Assembly: GCA_018374635.1 (NCBI GenBank)
Contig: JAHAEW010000052.1
Location: 1 to 21,756 of the forward strand
Direction: 5' to 3'
Source: Clostridiales bacterium
GTDB taxonomy: Bacteria; Bacillota; Clostridia; Oscillospirales; Oscillospiraceae
DNA length: 21,756 bases
Below, one piece after another: positions 15,227 through 21,756 of this stretch. The number at the start of each line of letters is the position of its first letter. Within the stretch, counting starts at the first letter, position 1. The position numbers and the translations under genes were made by a program. A model generated the notes under the pieces. That model searched no databases, had not been told where the DNA came from, and saw only the letters and a program-made list of their open reading frames with translations.

Positions 15227-16240
15227 GTGAAGACAAAACGCTTTACATCCAAGCAGGCCCAAGAGGCGGCCCGCATCCTGGCCGAGGGGGGGCTTCTGGG
15301 CATCCCCACGGAGACCGTGTACGGACTGGGGGCCAACGGGCTGGACGCCGGCGCGGTATCCCGCATCTTTGCGGCCAAGGGACGGCCCCAGGACAACCCC
15401 TTGATCCTGCACATCCCCACGGCGGACTGGCTGGAGCGGTACTGCACCGACATCCCGGCTGCCGCCTACGCGCTAGCCGGGCGGTTCTGGCCGGGCCCGC
15501 TGACCATGATCCTGCGGCGCAAGCCCATGGTGCCCGACGCGGTGACGGCGGGACTGGACACGGTGGGGATGCGCTGTCCCTCCCATCCGGTGTGCCGGGC
15601 CATCCTCACCGCCGCGGATCTGCCGGTGGCGGCCCCCTCGGGGAACACCTCCGGGCGGCCCAGCCCCACCAACATGGCGGATATGCTGGAGGACATGGAC
15701 GGAAAGATCGACGGCATCGTGGACGGGGGGCCCTGCTCCGTGGGGGTGGAGTCCACCATCGTGGATCTGACGGTACAGCCGCCCCGTCTTCTGCGCCCTG
15801 GCGGCGTGACGCTGGAGGAGCTGCGGGAGGTGCTGGGCGCGGTGGCGGTGGACGGGGCCGTCACCCGGCTCCTGAGCGCGGGGGAGAAGCCCCGGGCCCC
15901 CGGCATGAAGTACCGGCACTACGCCCCCAAGGCCCCGGTGACCGTGGTCCAGGGGGCGGCGGCCGAGAGCGCCCGCTACATCCGCCGCCACATCGGCGAC
16001 CAGGACGGGGTCATCTGCTTTGCGGAATTCACCCATCTCTTTGAGGGGCACCCGGTGGAGTCCATCGGCCCCAAGGCCGACCAGGCCGAGCAGGCCCGGC
16101 GGGTCTTTGACGCCCTGCGGGCCTTTGACGGCACGGAGGCAGAGCAGATCTGGGCCCAGGGACCGGAGCCCTCCGGCATCGGACTGGCGGTGGCCAACCG
16201 GCTGAACAAGGCGGCGGGCTTCCACATCGTGGAGGTCTGA
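15227..16240 (+). CDS. sua5: L-threonylcarbamoyladenylate synthase (Sua5/YwlC type)
   Basis: It makes threonylcarbamoyl-AMP from threonine, bicarbonate and ATP, the first step of tRNA t6A37 modification in ANN-decoding tRNAs. The YrdC domain shows PTETVYGLG (27-35), KGRPQDNPLI (51-60), APSGNTSGRPSPT (136-148) and ESTIVDLT (175-182). A linker with APGMKYRHYAP (224-234) leads into the Sua5 C-terminal domain, so this is the long two-domain form (337 aa). GTG 15227 has AGGTGG at good spacing; an earlier frame from 15014 lies in the previous gene. In Bacillus subtilis ywlC also lies near prfA, so the neighbourhood is conserved. Confidence 0.93.
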   Translation: MKTKRFTSKQAQEAARILAEGGLLGIPTETVYGLGANGLDAGAVSRIFAAKGRPQDNPLILHIPTADWLERYCTDIPAAAYALAGRFWPGPLTMILRRKPMVPDAVTAGLDTVGMRCPSHPVCRAILTAADLPVAAPSGNTSGRPSPTNMADMLEDMDGKIDGIVDGGPCSVGVESTIVDLTVQPPRLLRPGGVTLEELREVLGAVAVDGAVTRLLSAGEKPRAPGMKYRHYAPKAPVTVVQGAAAESARYIRRHIGDQDGVICFAEFTHLFEGHPVESIGPKADQAEQARRVFDALRAFDGTEAEQIWAQGPEPSGIGLAVANRLNKAAGFHIVEV

Positions 16241-16260
16241 GCAGACGGGGAGGGAGCGGC

Positions 16261-17001
16261 ATGACGATTTTGCTGGTCTATGCGGCCGTGGTGCTGCTGT
16301 TTGTGCTGGACCGGATGAAAAAGATCGAACTGGGGCATCCGGTGTGGGTGTTCCTCACCGGGGCAGGCTATTTCTGTTCCACGCTCTGGACGGCGGCTCT
16401 CACGTTGCTGGCCCTGGTGCAGACGGTGGAGGGTGCCGGAATTTCGTCTCTGCTGGCGTGGGGGCAGGCGGCCCTGTCCGCCCTGCCGGGGACCCTTCTG
16501 GGGTTCTACGTGGTGGGGAAGGCCAATTTCTTCCCCCTGGCCCGGGTCCCGGAGGCCACGCGGGTTCAGCGTGCCGTGCGGATTCTGGATGACGGCCTGG
16601 CGCTGGGCATCCCGCTCCAGGTGCTGCTCATCGGCGGCTATGGGTACGCGGCGGTCTCCCTCCACGGGGCCTTTCAGGGGCCGGTGTGGATGCTGCCCTT
16701 TTACCCTCTGGTGCTGGCGGCCCTCTGGCCCATGCTGCACCTGGTCTTTCACGTGGCTCTGGTGGCCATCGTTCTGGACCCCCTGATCCTTTTGGCCGCC
16801 TTTCTCATTGGTGTGCTGTGGACCGTACAGGAGATCTTCCTCCTCCACGGCCTGATTCGGGGGTGTGTTTTGGTAAAAAAGCGCCCCGGCGCGCTGGCCC
16901 TCCATATCCTGTTGGGTCTGGTGCCGGCGGTCAATCTGATCCTGGCCATCCGCCTGCGCCTTGCGCTGCGGGCGGATGCATGGGAGGAGGTATCAGTATG
17001 A
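16261..17001 (+). CDS. Integral membrane protein of unknown function, 246 aa
   Basis: ATG 16261 has GGGAGGGA upstream. The protein is almost entirely hydrophobic, with about six transmembrane segments, starting TILLVYAAVVLLFVL and including a LLIGGYGYAAVSL region and an FHVALVAIVLDPLILLAAFL segment. Short positively charged loops (MKKIE, VKKRPG) are present. I do not recognise a family or transport motif. Its last codons overlap coaE as ATGA, so it is translationally coupled to it; this may be only operon convenience. Confidence 0.8.
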   Translation: MTILLVYAAVVLLFVLDRMKKIELGHPVWVFLTGAGYFCSTLWTAALTLLALVQTVEGAGISSLLAWGQAALSALPGTLLGFYVVGKANFFPLARVPEATRVQRAVRILDDGLALGIPLQVLLIGGYGYAAVSLHGAFQGPVWMLPFYPLVLAALWPMLHLVFHVALVAIVLDPLILLAAFLIGVLWTVQEIFLLHGLIRGCVLVKKRPGALALHILLGLVPAVNLILAIRLRLALRADAWEEVSV

Positions 17002-17594
17002 AGCTCATCGGCATCACCGGCCCCACCGGGGCGGGCAAGACCACGGCGCTGCACGCCCTCGCATCCCTCGGCGCGGCAGTGATCGACGCGGACGCCATGT
17101 ACCACGATCTACTCTCCTCCGACCAGGGGCTGAAAGAGGCCCTGGCCGGGCGGTTCGGCAGGGACCTCCTGGACGGGGAGGGGCAGATCGCCCGCAAGCG
17201 TCTGGGGGAGATCGTCTTTACAGACCATCAGGCCCTGGAGGACCTGAACGCCATCACCCACCGCTTCATTCTGGAAGAGCTGGCGCGGCGGACCGGGGCG
17301 GCCCGGAGAGAAGGGCGGTCCGCTGTGGCGGTGGACGCCATCCGGCTCATTGAGAGCGGGATCGGAGCCTCCTGCGACGCGGTGGTTGGCATTCTGGCCC
17401 CGGCCGGGCTGCGGGTGCGCCGCATCATGGCCCGGGAGGGGATCTCCGAGGCGTACGCCCGGAAGCGGGTGGAGGCCCAGCCGGACGACGACTTTTATCG
17501 GGCGCACTGTTCGCACATTTTGGAAAACGGACCGGAGGACACGCCCGAGACCTTCCGGCGCCGGGCCCTGGCCCTCTTCCGGACCCTGCTGTGA
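16998..17594 (+). CDS. coaE: Dephospho-CoA kinase
   Basis: CoaE phosphorylates dephospho-CoA with ATP in the last step of coenzyme A synthesis. At 198 residues it has typical length. Walker A GPTGAGKTT (8-16), the DADAMYHDLL segment (30-39) and the AVDAIRLIESG strand fit the family; a lid-like region MAREGISEAYARKRVEAQ follows. The ATG overlaps the stop of the membrane protein (ATGA) with GGGAGGAGG at 7 bases. The longer frame from 16686 lies inside the membrane protein gene and is rejected. Confidence 0.92.
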   Translation: MKLIGITGPTGAGKTTALHALASLGAAVIDADAMYHDLLSSDQGLKEALAGRFGRDLLDGEGQIARKRLGEIVFTDHQALEDLNAITHRFILEELARRTGAARREGRSAVAVDAIRLIESGIGASCDAVVGILAPAGLRVRRIMAREGISEAYARKRVEAQPDDDFYRAHCSHILENGPEDTPETFRRRALALFRTLL

Positions 17595-17679
17595 GCAAGC
17601 GGCGGGGAAGGAGAAAGAATTTCCAGGTCTACGACTGGAAAACCGGCGCCGTTTGTGGTAGGATAAGAGGGAGAAAACG

Positions 17680-17707
17680 GAGGCGCGTTCCTTTGTTCCA
17701 GCGCCTC
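17680..17707 (+). other. Hairpin in the leader of the aminopeptidase gene
   Basis: GAGGCGC (17680-17686) and GCGCCTC (17701-17707) form a 7-bp stem with a 14-base loop. It ends 13 bases before the ribosome-binding site at 17721-17728. There is no T run, so it is not a terminator. A weak promoter-like pair, TGGAAA with TAGGAT (17659-17664), lies upstream. Confidence 0.45.
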
Positions 17708-17737
17708 TGCCATTGTGACAGAAGGAGGATCATTCCG

Positions 17738-19147
17738 ATGGAAGACAAGAAAAAGAGTGTGGGTGAGCTGCGCCGCGAGGCGCTCTGCTATGCCCCCAAG
17801 AATGGTTATGATCGTATCTCCGCCGATGAAGAGACGGCCATGCGCGCTTACTGCGAGGACTATAAGAAGTTCCTGGACGCCGGCAAGACCGAGCGGGAGT
17901 GTGTGGACGAGGCCATCCGGCAGGCCGAGGCGCGGGGATTCAAGGCGTTTACCCGCGGCATGGAGCTCAAGCCCGGGGACAAGGTTTACCGCTCCAACCG
18001 GGGCAAGGGCCTGATGCTGGCAGTGATCGGCAAGCGCTCTCTGGCTGAGGGCGTGAACATCGGCGCGGCCCACATCGACTCCCCCCGCCTGGATCTCAAG
18101 CCAAACCCCCTCTATGAGGACAGCGAGATAGCCTTCCTCAAGACCCACTACTACGGCGGCATCCGCAAGTACCAGTGGGTGACCATCCCCCTGGAACTCC
18201 ACGGCGTGATCGCCCTGAAGAACGGTACCGTCCTCAAGGTGGCCATCGGCGCCGGCGCCGGCGACCCCCTCTTCACCGTGGACGACCTGCTGCCCCACCT
18301 GGGCGTGGAGCAGTCCAAGAAGCCCCTGAGCGAGGCCATCCCAGCCGAGAGCCTGAATATTCTGGTGGGCAGCCGTCCCTTCAAGGATGACGAGGGCGCC
18401 GACCGGGTCAAGCTGGCCATCCTGGACATCCTGAACCAGAAGTACGGCATCGTGGAGGAGGACTTCATCTCCGCGGAGCTGGAGGCCGTCCCCGCGTTCC
18501 GGGCCAGCGACATCGGCTTTGACCGCTCCCTCATCGGAGCCTACGGCCATGACGACCGCGTGTGCGCCTATGCGGAGTTTGCCGCCATCCTGGAGCTGGG
18601 CGTGCCCGAGCGTACCGCCGTGTGCATCCTGGCCGACAAGGAGGAGATCGGCTCCGAGGGCGTGTCCGGCATGCAGTCCGCCGCATTCGACACCTTCATG
18701 TCCGACCTGTGCGATACCCAGAAGGTGCCCCTGAAGGCCTGCTACGAGAAATCCTTCTGCCTCTCCGCCGACGTGACCGCGGCCTATGATCCCAATTTCG
18801 CCGAGGTCTACGAGAAGCGCAACAGCGCCCGGATCAACTACGGCATGGGCCTGTCCAAGTACACCGGAGCCCGGGGCAAGTCCGGCTCCTCCGACGCGGC
18901 CGCCGAGGTGGTGGCCTATGTCCGCCGCACTCTGGACGAGGCCGGCGTGCTCTGGCAGATGGCCGAGCTGGGCAAGGTGGACGCGGGCGGCGGCGGCACC
19001 GTGGCCTGCTTCATGGCCAACCGGGACATCGACACAATCGATGCCGGCGTGCCCGTGCTCTCCATGCACGCTCCCTTTGAGACGGTCTCCAAGCTGGACT
19101 GCTACATGACCTACAAGGGCATGAAGGCGGTCTACGAGGCCAAGTAA
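17738..19147 (+). CDS. M18-family aminopeptidase
   Basis: At 469 residues this is a zinc aminopeptidase of the M18 (aspartyl aminopeptidase-like) family, removing N-terminal residues from peptides in the cytoplasm. Metal and active-site motifs: AHIDSPRLDLKP with His112 and Asp114, YGHDDR (269-274), LADKEEIGSEG with Glu302/303, SADVTAAYDP with Asp345, and LSMHAPFE with His444. The C-terminal region KYTGARGKSGSSDA is typical of clostridial members. ATG 17738 follows GAAGGAGG; an upstream in-frame start at 17591 has no such site and would overlap coaE. A strong terminator lies about 100 bases after the stop. Confidence 0.92.
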   Translation: MEDKKKSVGELRREALCYAPKNGYDRISADEETAMRAYCEDYKKFLDAGKTERECVDEAIRQAEARGFKAFTRGMELKPGDKVYRSNRGKGLMLAVIGKRSLAEGVNIGAAHIDSPRLDLKPNPLYEDSEIAFLKTHYYGGIRKYQWVTIPLELHGVIALKNGTVLKVAIGAGAGDPLFTVDDLLPHLGVEQSKKPLSEAIPAESLNILVGSRPFKDDEGADRVKLAILDILNQKYGIVEEDFISAELEAVPAFRASDIGFDRSLIGAYGHDDRVCAYAEFAAILELGVPERTAVCILADKEEIGSEGVSGMQSAAFDTFMSDLCDTQKVPLKACYEKSFCLSADVTAAYDPNFAEVYEKRNSARINYGMGLSKYTGARGKSGSSDAAAEVVAYVRRTLDEAGVLWQMAELGKVDAGGGGTVACFMANRDIDTIDAGVPVLSMHAPFETVSKLDCYMTYKGMKAVYEAK

Positions 19148-19151
19148 AATC

Positions 19152-19228
19152 GCTCTTTGCGAGGAGGAGCCCCGGACGCTTTGCCTGTGTCCTATAAGGA
19201 AGTAGCAGGAAAGAGCAGGCAGACGGGC
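19152..19228 (+). other. Possible structured RNA in the aminopeptidase 3' region
   Basis: Several complementary pairs nest in this span: CCCG (19171-19174) with CGGG (19225-19228), TTTGCCTG with CAGGCAGA (one G-U pair), and TCCT/AGGA at the tip (19190-19193 with 19197-19200). A competing pair is GCTCTTT (19152-19158) with AAAGAGC (19210-19216). It ends shortly before an intrinsic terminator, so it may be a 3' UTR structure or a small RNA. I could not match it to a known family. Confidence 0.3.
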
Positions 19229-19244
19229 GAGTGGTGACAAGAGA

Positions 19245-19283
19245 ACAGGGGACCGACTAAGAAGGTCGGCCCCCTGTCTTTTT
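19245..19283 (+). terminator. Strong intrinsic terminator after the aminopeptidase gene
   Basis: ACAGGGG (19245-19251) pairs with CCCCTGT (19271-19277) and CCGAC (19253-19257) with GTCGG (19265-19269), with one mismatch between the two helices. TCTTTTT follows (19277-19283). Confidence 0.9.
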
Positions 19284-19373
19284 ATGCACTTCTCGCCCCT
19301 GGCTGCCGTGGCTATGCTTTGGCGGTGGTCTGTCCGGGTCCCCGTCCTATGCCCCGCAGGGCATCAGAGCGAC

Positions 19374-19536
19374 GCAATTCCCACGGGTAGGGGGTGACAG
19401 GTCAAAGTGTGGCTGCGGCGGGGAATTGCATGGAGCGTACCTCCGCTGACCCCGCCTTGCTGCTGGCTTCATGAATTGCCCGCCTCTCACTCGAGACGGC
19501 GCATCCTTCTGTCCATATATGCTTGTCATCAATTCC
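19374..19536. repeat. Inverted-repeat cluster in the 19284-19587 gene-free stretch
   Basis: GCAATTCCC (19374-19382) and GGGAATTGC (19421-19429) are a perfect 9-bp inverted repeat with a 38-base loop. The core hexamer recurs as GAATTG (19473-19478) and CAATTC (19530-19535), giving an alternating CAATTC, GAATTG, GAATTG, CAATTC order. No convincing gene is present in 19284-19587. The short minus-strand frames here have no ribosome-binding site, though their Pro-rich translation recalls spurious proteins seen in related genomes. A dispersed intergenic repeat unit is my guess. Confidence 0.45.
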
Positions 19537-19587
19537 GGGGAGCGGCTTCCTGGCGTAACATGGCAGCCTCCTTTGCTTTCTAGAAAG

Positions 19588-19618
19588 CCCTCCGGGCACG
19601 AGTTGCCCGGAGGGTTTT
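19588..19618 (-). terminator. Bidirectional terminator after the SLH gene
   Basis: CCCTCCGGGCA (19588-19598) and TGCCCGGAGGG (19604-19614) form a perfect 11-bp stem with a 5-base loop. On the minus strand it is followed by CTTTCT, and on the + strand by TTTT. Confidence 0.9.
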
Positions 19619-19649
19619 GCGTGGTTAACCCAGAGTAATGTCAAGGGGA

Positions 19650-20666
19650 TTAACTCAGATAGATGTTAGTCACTTCGGCATTGCAGAAACGACCGGAGCG
19701 GACAGCAACTCCCATATTCTTCAACCCAGCAATATCAACTGAGTAGGTCTTGCTTGCTCCAGCCTCCAGCACTTCCCCCAGCCTTAGATCGACTTCGACA
19801 TTTCCATAGTCACTGACTGCGACATAATGGTCCTCCTCAAACACAGTAACTGTGAATGTCAGTGTAGAGTACCCGTTATTGACCCACTGTATACACCCAC
19901 CTGAGCCCTCGAAGCCGGAGTTTTTTAGATAAAAAACTCCATTCTCATACTTAGAACCCTCCCCAATAAGATGAAGGATATTGTCATTGGTCAGAGTCAG
20001 AGAGCCAGCAGGCTTTTCAGGAGCCACAGGAGTTGAGGGTGTGCCGCCAGAGCAGACCTCAAGGAGGCGGTCCATGACCACAGCAGCCTGGGCACGGTCC
20101 ATGACTCCAGTGCCATTGAAGGTGCCCTTATTGTCCACACCGGTCAGCATACCCATATTGTAGCAGACAGACACGGCGTCGCAGTAGTTAGAAGGGACAG
20201 CACTCCAGTCGGCGACCTTGGAGGTATCGGAGAGGGAAGAAGTGGCGATACCCTGGGCTTTGAGTACGTTGTACATGAGCTGGGCCATGTCATAACGGTT
20301 GATGGTGGAGGTAGCCAGGTTCTCGTTGGAGCCCACGTTGGTGCCGGTCAGGATGTTAGCGCTCTTAGCGGCGGCCATAAAGGGGGCGTACCAGGTACCG
20401 CCTTCGGTGCCCAGCTTATCGGAGTAGAACTGCCGCACCAGCATGGTGACGAACTCGGCATTGGAGAGCTGCTGGCTGGGAGCAAACAGGTTGTTGCCAA
20501 TGCCTGACATAATGCCCTTGTCGGCCATCTCGGTGATGGAGGAAGAAGCCCAATGACTGTCAGGCACATCGGTAAACTTCACGGAGACCGCAAAGGCAGT
20601 GGTGGAGAACATGGTGACCGCCAGAGCGGCGCTCACGGACCCGGCCAGAAATCGTTTCTTTTCCAT
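19650..20666 (-). CDS. Secreted S-layer homology (SLH) domain protein
   Basis: The 338-residue product has a signal peptide (MEKKRFLAGSVSAALAVTMF, likely cut after AFA at 26). Three SLH repeats follow at about 31-80 (FTDVPDSHWASSSITEM), 92-140 and 150-204 (MGMLTGVDNKGTFNG). SLH triplets bind secondary wall polymers and hold proteins on the Gram-positive surface. After a Pro-rich linker (207-221) comes a beta-rich C-terminal domain (222-338), with TFTVTVFEEDHYVAV and SKTYSVDIAGLKNMGVAV, that faintly recalls NPCBM-type carbohydrate-binding modules. ATG 20666 follows GGGAGGA; the in-frame ATG at 20696 is upstream of that site. It is monocistronic, between its own promoter and a terminator. No enzyme motif is seen. 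Confidence 0.88.
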   Translation of the reverse strand: MEKKRFLAGSVSAALAVTMFSTTAFAVSVKFTDVPDSHWASSSITEMADKGIMSGIGNNLFAPSQQLSNAEFVTMLVRQFYSDKLGTEGGTWYAPFMAAAKSANILTGTNVGSNENLATSTINRYDMAQLMYNVLKAQGIATSSLSDTSKVADWSAVPSNYCDAVSVCYNMGMLTGVDNKGTFNGTGVMDRAQAAVVMDRLLEVCSGGTPSTPVAPEKPAGSLTLTNDNILHLIGEGSKYENGVFYLKNSGFEGSGGCIQWVNNGYSTLTFTVTVFEEDHYVAVSDYGNVEVDLRLGEVLEAGASKTYSVDIAGLKNMGVAVRSGRFCNAEVTNIYLS

Positions 20667-20711
20667 TTTGAAGATTCCTCCCATAAATCCTAACATTCGA
20701 TAATTTTCTTT

Positions 20712-20740
20712 ACTTTACCACGTGCCCCGGCCAGACGCAA
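20712..20740 (-). promoter_or_regulatory. Promoter of the SLH gene
   Basis: On the minus strand TTGCGT (20735-20740), a 17-base spacer and TAAAGT (20712-20717) stand about 45 bases before the SLH start. Confidence 0.65.
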
Positions 20741-20777
20741 GGTATATCGCTGGCCTGTGATACCCTCCCCGGCAGAA

Positions 20778-20911
20778 TATAAAATGCCTGACGGGCCATT
20801 GTCTGCGTCATCGGAGCGGCCCCATGGGGCCTCGGCTTTGTCCGGGGCTCCTTTTGGATAGACCGCAAAAAAACGGGCAACCTATCCTCAAATAAAGAGG
20901 GGGGAACCGAC
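20778..20911 (+). promoter_or_regulatory. Structured leader and possible promoter of tepA
   Basis: A TATAAA at 20778-20783 could be a -10 box, although no good -35 box is present. The following leader has a perfect 14-bp palindrome GGCCCCATGGGGCC (20818-20831). This is enclosed by GGAGC (20813-20817) and GCTCC (20847-20851), then TTTT, like an attenuator. A further inverted repeat is GGATAG (20856-20861) with CTATCC (20882-20887), just before the ribosome-binding site. Confidence 0.4.
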
Positions 20912-21607
20912 ATGGAGCAAAACAAATCCGAGCAGATGGAAGAGGGACGGGCCCAGATCGAGGAACTGGGTTCCTCGGTGATCCGTACCCGGCGGGGCGC
21001 CATCCATACCTTGACCATTGTGGGGCAGATCGAGGGGCATCAGGTCCTGGACCCGTCCACCAAGACCACAAAATACGAGCATGTGCTGCCGCTGCTGGCC
21101 GCGGTGGAGGAGAGCGATGATATCGACGGCCTTCTGGTCCTCCTCAATACCGTGGGCGGAGACATTGAAGCGGGACTGGCCATCGCGGAGCTCATTTCCG
21201 GGATGAAGAAGCCAACGGTATCTCTGGTGCTGGGGGGCGGGCACTCCATTGGCGTGCCGCTGGCGGTGTCGGCGCAGACCTCGTTCATCGCGCCCTCCGC
21301 CGCCATGACCATCCATCCCGTGCGGATGTCGGGGACGGTCATCGGCGTGTCCCAGACCTTTCACTATTTCAGCCGTATTCAGGAGCGGATTCTGGACTTT
21401 GTCACCCGGCACAGTGGGATAAAGCGGGATACCTTTACAGAGATGATGCTCCAGACCGGAGAGCTGGCCGCCGATGTGGGCAGCGTGGTCCATGGGGAAG
21501 AGGCCGTGGCCATTGGACTCATTGACCATGTGGGGGGGCTCTCCGACGCGCTGGAGTGCCTGCATCAGATGATGGACCGCAGAGAGCGCGAGGAGGCCCG
21601 GGAATAA
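20912..21607 (+). CDS. tepA: ClpP-like serine protease TepA (YmfB family)
   Basis: The 231-residue protein has the ClpP/crotonase fold of TepA (translocation-enhancing protein): NTVGGDIEAGLAIAELI (79-95), catalytic Ser112 in GGHSIG, His135 in MTIHPVRMSG and Asp205 in GLIDHVGG. The full triad is visible, so activity is expected. In Bacillus subtilis the homologue ymfB (tepA) lies just upstream of spoIIIE/ftsK and has been linked to protein secretion and germination; the substrate here is unknown. The N-terminus is charged (MEQNKSEQMEEGRAQ) with no signal peptide. ATG 20912 follows GAGGGGGGA. A terminator directly follows, so it is probably monocistronic. Confidence 0.9.
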   Translation: MEQNKSEQMEEGRAQIEELGSSVIRTRRGAIHTLTIVGQIEGHQVLDPSTKTTKYEHVLPLLAAVEESDDIDGLLVLLNTVGGDIEAGLAIAELISGMKKPTVSLVLGGGHSIGVPLAVSAQTSFIAPSAAMTIHPVRMSGTVIGVSQTFHYFSRIQERILDFVTRHSGIKRDTFTEMMLQTGELAADVGSVVHGEEAVAIGLIDHVGGLSDALECLHQMMDRREREEARE

Positions 21608-21614
21608 CAAAGAG

Positions 21615-21643
21615 AGGAATGGAGTTTGCTCCATTCCTTTTTT
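21615..21643 (+). terminator. Intrinsic terminator after tepA
   Basis: AGGAATGGAG (21615-21624) pairs with CTCCATTCCT (21629-21638) around a TTTG loop, followed by a run of T residues to 21643. Confidence 0.95.
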
Positions 21644-21644
21644 G

Positions 21645-21673
21645 TTGACATAACGGGCGGAAATGTCAATAGT
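21645..21673 (+). promoter_or_regulatory. Promoter with overlapping perfect dyad, for a gene beyond the window
   Basis: TTGACA (21645-21650), a 17-base spacer and AATAGT (21668-21673). TTGACAT (21645-21651) and ATGTCAA (21663-21669) form a perfect 7-bp inverted repeat covering the -35 box and the start of the -10 box, as expected for an operator. An AT-rich stretch (about 21680-21704) follows. No coding region is identifiable before the window ends. Confidence 0.55.
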
Positions 21674-21756
21674 AAATGCGAAAAAAATATAAAAATTTAT
21701 TTTTAGGGCATCAAGCAAGGGCGGCAATACACTCCCGGAAGCAGATTTCAGCCGTT

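Noticed and set aside
19183..19220. SRP RNA domain IV
   Set aside because: The UCC-loop-GGAAG segment is similar, but the invariant loop and AGCAGCC pairing partners are missing and the surrounding helix does not fit.
17495..19240. Open frame of 581 codons on the minus strand
   Set aside because: Antisense shadow of the M18 aminopeptidase gene.
19347..19644. Short minus-strand frames in the gene-free stretch
   Set aside because: No ribosome-binding site, Pro/Arg-rich translation, and they lie across inverted repeats; more likely part of an intergenic repeat.
1..21756. tRNA, rRNA, CRISPR arrays or insertion sequences
   Set aside because: No cloverleaf, rRNA block, regularly spaced repeat array or intact transposase was seen by reading; a tRNA or covariance scan was not possible.

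Overview
The window looks like a chromosomal segment of a high-GC gut-type Bacillota, most likely Oscillospiraceae (Flavonifractor/Pseudoflavonifractor/Intestinimonas-like). The reasons are Gram-positive-type Shine-Dalgarno sites and TTGaca-17-TATAAT promoters, the gene set ddl-murF, prfA...sua5, coaE, M18 aminopeptidase, SLH-domain protein and TepA, and the GC-rich codon use. This placement rests on gene content and remembered family resemblance, not on a database search.

Region 1 (1-7097, + strand) is an accessory, mosaic array with tight spacing. It holds a SUFU/DUF4253 multidomain protein (5' end probably outside the window), several short unrecognised acidic proteins, an RtcB RNA ligase, three more unrecognised proteins, a broken gene remnant, and a DUF4261 protein. 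SUFU is an established immunity-protein family of polymorphic toxin systems, and the other small genes resemble such an array in style. No toxin gene lies in the window. Two genes (2101-2457, 4918-5277) are visibly AT-richer than their neighbours, and gene junctions carry remnants and a repeated 12-mer, consistent with repeated gene gain and loss. The RtcB inside this array is the most interesting point: RNA repair beside likely toxin-immunity genes.

Region 2 (7098-8526) has a bidirectional terminator, a LexA-like self-cleaving repressor on the minus strand, a divergent promoter pair and a 95-residue unknown protein.

Region 3 (8435-19283, + strand) is core metabolism: ddl-murF (cell-wall D-Ala-D-Ala synthesis and addition), a terminator, an ABC-F ATPase, a DUF218 membrane protein, prfA, a small conserved-looking protein, sua5 (tRNA t6A), a membrane protein, coaE and an M18 aminopeptidase. 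Most of these are translationally coupled or closely spaced.

Region 4 (19148-21756) has a 500-base gene-free stretch with strong terminators, a possible structured 3' RNA and an inverted-repeat cluster. After it come a secreted SLH-domain protein (minus strand), divergently a ClpP-like TepA protease (+) with a structured leader, a terminator, and a promoter overlapped by a perfect 7-bp dyad that leads out of the window.
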